Assembly: GCA_945928585.1 (NCBI GenBank) | Contig: CAMENQ010000061.1 | Span: 1 to 9,832, forward strand | Direction of reading: 5' to 3' | Origin: an uncultured Roseburia sp. | GTDB lineage: Bacteria; Bacillota; Clostridia; Lachnospirales; Lachnospiraceae | DNA: 9,832 nucleotides | Shown: positions 6,741-9,832 of the stretch, piece after piece | Layout of the letters: the number at the start of each line of letters is the position of its first letter | How positions within the stretch are numbered: position 1 is the stretch's first letter | The notes under the pieces: model-generated | What the model was told of the DNA's origin: nothing | Databases searched by the model: none | The model's input: the letters and a program-made list of their open reading frames with translations, nothing else | Position numbers and translations under genes: made by a program

Positions 6741-8333
6741 CTAAAATCTGTTATAAATAAACTGGCTGGCATCATACCCGACGCCATATGCACCCATTAT
6801 AATAACAATCAAAAACAATCCAAACCATATACACAGCCGCACCGGATAAGGCTTCATGGAAATTTTGTCCCTTACTCCTCCACTGCGTCCGGCTGCACTA
6901 ACTGCAATTAATAATATTATTCCTGCCAGAAGAATACAATAATCCGCCATAGTCAGTCCAATGTTAAGCAATGCACCATCCCATATAATATGCCAGTTTG
7001 ATGCTGTGAACATAGAACCAAAAGCAGTTAATGTGTCTGATACTGAGCTGTAGCAGTCAAACATATTCAGACAGCAGACAAGCATAACTGTTCTTCCAAT
7101 CAGATACAGCCTGTACAAAAAATTTGTATTCAGATGAAAACGATTATGGAATCTTAAATAGACAGGTTCCAATTCCTCAGATACCATCAGTACAAACCAG
7201 TTTGCCAGTCCCCATACTATAAAATTCCAGCTGGCACCATGCCATATACCTGTAGCAAACCACACAACAAATGATGAAATATAAATAGGAAGGTGCTTTC
7301 CTATGGCAGCGCTGAATTTCTTTCTTGAAAACTTGGAAACCTTCTGTATAAGCCTGCTTGATGACACCGGATAAAAAATGTAATCCCTGAACCAGTTACA
7401 CATGGATATATGCCATCTACGCCAATATTCCTTAAGGGATTTTGAAAAATAAGGTCTGATAAAGTTCTCCTGCACAGTAATCCCCAGTGATTGTGCAATA
7501 CCTATGGTAATATCTATGCCTCCCGTAAAATCAGCGTACAGCTCAATTGTATAAAAAATCATTCCCACAAAGGCATATGCTCCATTATATGTCTGTATAT
7601 CACCGATAATAGTCTGTACACCTGCTAAAATACGGTCAGCTATAACAACCTTTTTAAAAAAGCCCCAAAGCACACGCTGCAGACCGTAGCTGACAGTCTT
7701 TATATCAAATGTATGTCCGCTATATAAAGTTTTTGACAGACTGTCAAAACGACTGATAGGTCCCTGTATTAACTGTGGAAAAAATGAGATAAATAACGCA
7801 AATTTAAACAGATTTCTTTCGGCGCGGACAGTTCCTCTATACACATCTATAAGGTATCCTATTGCCTGTAAGGTATAAAAAGAAATTCCCAACGGCAAAG
7901 CAAGGGAAGCAAAAGAAAGCTTCCCTGTATAACCAAATGATGTAAGGATACTATTAGCATTATCAATTAAAAAATCAGCGTACTTTACTACAGCCAGAAT
8001 ACCTATGTTTATAACAATACAGCCTATTTTCCAGCCTGCACGTATATGTTTTTCATGCAGCTTGTAGGACTTTTTTTCCTCTTTTGACATCTCTGCTTTA
8101 TGTATTTTAAGGTATTCACTCTGCCTGTCCGCATTTTTCTCAATCATGCATGCAGCAAAATATGTTGTAATAATTGTAATAAAAATATAAATTAAATATA
8201 CAGGTCCTGCAATGTAATAAAATGCACAGCTGAACATAAGCAGCAATACCCACTGGTACTTTTTTGGACAACAATAATAAGCAATGAGTAAAAGCATTGC
8301 AAACCCGATAAATTCATATGATGTAAATAACAT
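6741..8333 (-). CDS. MBOAT family membrane-bound O-acyltransferase (AlgI/DltB superfamily)
   Basis: 530 residues, polytopic, with about 11-13 hydrophobic segments spread over the chain and one charged cytoplasmic-type loop at about 65-100. Family signatures: FFPQLIQGPISRF (184-196), EYWRRWHISMCNWFRDYIF (302-320) with the conserved His308, and WFATGIWHGASWNFIVWG (358-375) with the invariant His365 regarded as catalytic. The C-terminus YDASQFIYNRF matches the ending common in AlgI-like proteins. Family role: passing an acyl group from a cytoplasmic donor through the membrane to an extracellular acceptor or partner protein. DltB does this with D-Ala from DltC; AlgI and PatA with acetyl. The length is closer to AlgI/PatA (about 470-530) than to DltB (about 400), yet the neighbours supply a carrier and an amino-acid ligase. 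The start is ATG 8333. It lies 37 bases after the carrier gene and 26 bases before the SGNH-like gene start. Confidence 0.93.
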   Translation of the reverse strand: MLFTSYEFIGFAMLLLIAYYCCPKKYQWVLLLMFSCAFYYIAGPVYLIYIFITIITTYFAACMIEKNADRQSEYLKIHKAEMSKEEKKSYKLHEKHIRAGWKIGCIVINIGILAVVKYADFLIDNANSILTSFGYTGKLSFASLALPLGISFYTLQAIGYLIDVYRGTVRAERNLFKFALFISFFPQLIQGPISRFDSLSKTLYSGHTFDIKTVSYGLQRVLWGFFKKVVIADRILAGVQTIIGDIQTYNGAYAFVGMIFYTIELYADFTGGIDITIGIAQSLGITVQENFIRPYFSKSLKEYWRRWHISMCNWFRDYIFYPVSSSRLIQKVSKFSRKKFSAAIGKHLPIYISSFVVWFATGIWHGASWNFIVWGLANWFVLMVSEELEPVYLRFHNRFHLNTNFLYRLYLIGRTVMLVCCLNMFDCYSSVSDTLTAFGSMFTASNWHIIWDGALLNIGLTMADYCILLAGIILLIAVSAAGRSGGVRDKISMKPYPVRLCIWFGLFLIVIIMGAYGVGYDASQFIYNRF

Positions 8334-8338
8334 AACTA

Positions 8339-8346
8339 CCACCTTT
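8339..8346 (-). promoter_or_regulatory. Shine-Dalgarno site deciding the MBOAT start
   Basis: AAAGGTGG on the minus strand lies 5 bases before ATG 8333. The upstream in-frame GTG (8340-8342), which would give a 533-residue protein, falls inside this site and cannot be the start if the site is used. The resulting N-terminus MLFTSYEFIGF is also typical of MBOAT proteins. Confidence 0.85.
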
Positions 8347-8370
8347 AAGTTTTCAATTCAACAGCCGTTC

Positions 8371-8601
8371 CTACTCCTCATCCTCCAGTTTCTGAATCAG
8401 CTCATACATAGCTTTTGCCGAATTAAAATTTTCAGGAATAATATGCTCTGCTGAAATTGTTACATCAAAGCTTTCACTAATTTCTGAAATCAATGTGACA
8501 ATATCAAATGAATCCAAAATCATATCATCAATTAAGTTCTCCTGTGTTTCAAAGTCTACATCCGGATGTAAATCCGATAAAATTCTTAATAATTCTTCCA
8601 T
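8371..8601 (-). CDS. Acyl/aminoacyl carrier protein (DltC-like)
   Basis: 76 residues, acidic, the size of DltC (about 78) and other stand-alone carrier proteins. The phosphopantetheine attachment site is Ser31 in MILDSFDIV (27-35), at the start of the predicted helix II, as in the LDS motif of DltC and ACPs. It would carry the activated amino acid as a thioester from the adenylation enzyme (1-1358) to the membrane MBOAT encoded next. No fatty-acid or polyketide synthesis gene is nearby, which favours an aminoacyl rather than a fatty acyl cargo, though this is context only. It is the first gene after the promoter at 8652-8680. ATG 8601 is preceded by AGAGAGG at 8610-8616 with 8-base spacing. 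In classical dlt operons the ligase gene comes first, so the carrier-first order is unusual. Confidence 0.92.
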   Translation of the reverse strand: MEELLRILSDLHPDVDFETQENLIDDMILDSFDIVTLISEISESFDVTISAEHIIPENFNSAKAMYELIQKLEDEE

Positions 8602-8609
8602 TTTTTTAT

Positions 8610-8616
8610 CCTCTCT
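8610..8616 (-). promoter_or_regulatory. Shine-Dalgarno site of the carrier protein gene
   Basis: AGAGAGG on the minus strand, followed by 8 bases (mostly A) and then ATG 8601. It is the only purine-rich ribosome site in the short leader downstream of the promoter. Confidence 0.8.
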
Positions 8617-8626
8617 TATTATTTGT

Positions 8627-8642
8627 TTTTTATTAATAAAAA
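8627..8642 (-). repeat. 16-base perfect AT-only palindrome in the leader
   Basis: TTTTTATTAATAAAAA reads the same on both strands. It begins just after the expected transcription start (about 8645) and ends about 10 bases before the Shine-Dalgarno site. It could be an operator or a weak RNA hairpin. In DNA this AT-rich such a palindrome can also arise by chance, so no function is claimed. Confidence 0.4.
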
Positions 8643-8651
8643 TTTTTTTAA

Positions 8652-8680
8652 ACTATACATCATCTTCCGGCAATTGTCAA
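8652..8680 (-). promoter_or_regulatory. Sigma-A type promoter for the carrier-MBOAT-SGNH-amidotransferase operon
   Basis: On the minus strand TTGACA (8675-8680, a perfect -35) is followed after exactly 17 bases by TATAGT (8652-8657, one mismatch to TATAAT). Expected transcription start is near 8645, giving a leader of about 44 bases to ATG 8601. It lies in the 95-base gap right after the LtaS-like stop codon (8697-8699). This gap is by far the largest in the window, and every later gap is under 40 bases. So the seven downstream genes are probably one transcript that starts here, separate from or in addition to read-through from the LtaS-like gene. No clear rho-independent terminator is visible between that stop and the promoter. 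Confidence 0.85.
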
Positions 8681-8696
8681 ATTCTTTTGCTGAAAG

Positions 8697-9832
8697 TTAA
8701 TCTATATCTACAAATATATTCCAGTTTGAAAGCTCTCTTTTATAATACATTTCCTTAAGTTTTTCAGGCAGAGCATCTGTGGAATAAATTTTTCCTTCTG
8801 AATCTACCGCTATGTGGCGGTTTGCCGCAGGCAGGGTATCTATGGTAGTATATAACCATTTGTAATACGGACTCAGCTCTATATCCATATTATTTGTTAT
8901 ATACGACATTACCAGATCATAGCCTAAATAAGATATGTCATCATATTCTGCGCCAAAGTTATCAAGTATAAGACACTGTGTATTATACATACGGTATGTA
9001 TTCAAAAGTTCATCATCTGTATTAAAATATGAAAGTTTCTCATATAAATCATCACCATCATCACTTTTAAGGAATGGAAGATGGTCACCATAATATACCA
9101 GCATTGTAGGCTCCTCCAATGTCTGAATATAATCATACAGTTTTTTCAGCTGTAAATCTGCATCATATACACCTTGTGCATAGGCTTTCAGCATACCGGT
9201 TTCTTCATCTTCCAGTTCTGTTGATGTCACTTTTATATCATAACTGTCATACTTTGTCTCTGTAAAAGGCATATGATTTTGCGCCGTAAGCACCATATAA
9301 AACAGCGGATTATCATCTTTATTTTCAAAGGCATCAATTATTACATCTGCCACATAATCATCTGATATTCTTCCGCCTTTTTTATATTTTTTGTCAACAC
9401 TTGTTATATATTCAGTCTCAGTTACATCAAAATATCTGTATACATTTTCTGCGTTAAACAATCTCTTTCCCCAACATGATGTTATATGGGTAGTATAGCC
9501 GTTTTTATTTAATTCCCTTATATAAGAAGGGGCTCCTACATATTTATCACTGTTATAAAGGTTCATATATGGTATGTAATTATCAGGAAAATACCTTACG
9601 CTTCCACCTGTAAGCATTTCAAATTCCGGGTTACATGATATTCCACCAAATGACGGCGATATCATATTCACAACCATTCCTTTTTCTGAAAGTTCGTGGA
9701 AATTTTTTGCCACATCAACATTAAATTCTACTTCATCCACTACCGTAACATCAAACAGCGACTCTGAAAAAACCATTATAATATTTGGTTTTCCAAATTT
9801 GTCACTTCCTGTTTCTTCTGCTTTATCTAATA
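8697..9832 (-). CDS. LTA-synthase-family (sulfatase-fold) enzyme, extracytoplasmic catalytic domain, N-terminus off the right edge
   Basis: The frame is open through the right edge. 359 residues follow the internal Met at 9776, with 18 more codons visible upstream; that Met lies inside KPNIIMVFSESLFD, so it is not the start. Family role: alkaline-phosphatase-fold, metal-dependent transfer of phosphoglycerol from phosphatidylglycerol to teichoic acid, outside the membrane. The missing part should be the multi-helix membrane domain. Metal/catalytic motifs, numbered from Met 9776: E5 in FSES, the nucleophile region FGGISCNPEFEMLTGG (43-58), H168 in TAQNHMPF, and D231-H232 in YYGDHLPF. The nucleophile position, Thr in characterised LtaS, is Ser47 here, and FWNR, which contacts substrate in LtaS, reads LFNA (106-109). 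It is therefore LtaS-like but its donor group is uncertain; phosphoglycerol transferase, phosphatase or another phospho-group transferase are possible. The C-terminus ends NWNIFVDID. Proximity to the dlt-like genes suggests it builds the polymer they decorate. Confidence 0.88.
   Translation of the reverse strand, partial: LDKAEETGSDKFGKPNIIMVFSESLFDVTVVDEVEFNVDVAKNFHELSEKGMVVNMISPSFGGISCNPEFEMLTGGSVRYFPDNYIPYMNLYNSDKYVGAPSYIRELNKNGYTTHITSCWGKRLFNAENVYRYFDVTETEYITSVDKKYKKGGRISDDYVADVIIDAFENKDDNPLFYMVLTAQNHMPFTETKYDSYDIKVTSTELEDEETGMLKAYAQGVYDADLQLKKLYDYIQTLEEPTMLVYYGDHLPFLKSDDGDDLYEKLSYFNTDDELLNTYRMYNTQCLILDNFGAEYDDISYLGYDLVMSYITNNMDIELSPYYKWLYTTIDTLPAANRHIAVDSEGKIYSTDALPEKLKEMYYKRELSNWNIFVDID

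Noticed and set aside
7301..7498. 65-codon minus-strand frame
   Set aside because: Out-of-frame shadow across the RRWH region of the MBOAT, whose own frame is clearly coding.
1..8601. A plain D-alanylation (dlt) operon
   Set aside because: The four functional classes match, but gene order, the AlgI-sized MBOAT, the GDC motif, the ligase pocket and the three extra genes argue against assigning dltA/B/C/D symbols.
8600..8697. Rho-independent terminator or riboswitch in the gap before the carrier gene
   Set aside because: No GC-rich hairpin followed by a U tract is visible, and the leader after the predicted start is only about 44 bases of AT-rich sequence.
8495..8758. 87-codon plus-strand frame crossing the carrier start and promoter
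   Set aside because: It would overlap the promoter and two genes antisense and shows no domain; the carrier frame has the LDS phosphopantetheine site.

Overview
The window holds a tightly packed set of genes, all read from the minus strand, so biological order runs from the right edge (9832) to the left edge (1). The DNA is AT-rich, the Shine-Dalgarno sites are strong (AGGAGG-like), and an LTA-synthase-family enzyme sits beside dlt-like genes. This points to a low-GC Gram-positive Clostridia member, probably Lachnospiraceae. That family-level placement is a guess from gene style. No intergenic stretch reaches 100 bases and I found no RNA gene, insertion sequence or CRISPR array.

Layout in transcription order: (1) the C-terminal extracytoplasmic catalytic part of an LTA-synthase/phosphoglycerol-transferase-like enzyme (8697-9832, N-terminus off the right edge); (2) a near-consensus sigma-A promoter just after its stop codon (TTGACA, 17 bases, TATAGT; 8652-8680); (3) a 76-residue carrier protein (8371-8601); (4) a 530-residue MBOAT membrane O-acyltransferase (6741-8333); (5) a membrane-anchored SGNH/DltD-like protein with GDC in place of GDS (5662-6714); (6) an asparagine-synthetase-type amidotransferase (3799-5637); (7) a membrane-anchored Ig-like plus transglutaminase-like protein (2098-3759); (8) an aspartate/glutamate-family racemase (1365-2081); (9) an amino-acid adenylation enzyme resembling DltA (1-1358, C-terminus off the left edge).

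Carrier, MBOAT, SGNH protein and adenylating ligase are the four functional classes of the dlt pathway (DltC, DltB, DltD, DltA). That pathway loads an amino acid onto a carrier, passes it across the membrane and esterifies a teichoic acid. Here the gene order differs (C-B-D-...-A), the MBOAT is AlgI-sized, the SGNH nucleophile looks like Cys, and three genes absent from dlt are interleaved: amidotransferase, transglutaminase-like protein and amino-acid racemase. My inference is a dlt-like cell-surface aminoacylation system for an amino acid other than D-Ala. An acidic amino acid or its amide, perhaps the D-form, is the best guess: the racemase belongs to the Asp/Glu family, the amidotransferase makes side-chain amides, and the ligase has Lys at the position equivalent to GrsA 239. 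The acceptor may be the polymer made by the upstream LtaS-like enzyme, which itself appears to have altered substrate-contact residues. None of this chemistry is proven by sequence alone.

Start codons were reassigned for three genes. MBOAT starts at ATG 8333, because the GTG at 8342 lies inside its Shine-Dalgarno site. The SGNH protein starts at ATG 6714. The amidotransferase starts at ATG 5637, because catalytic Cys must be residue 2.
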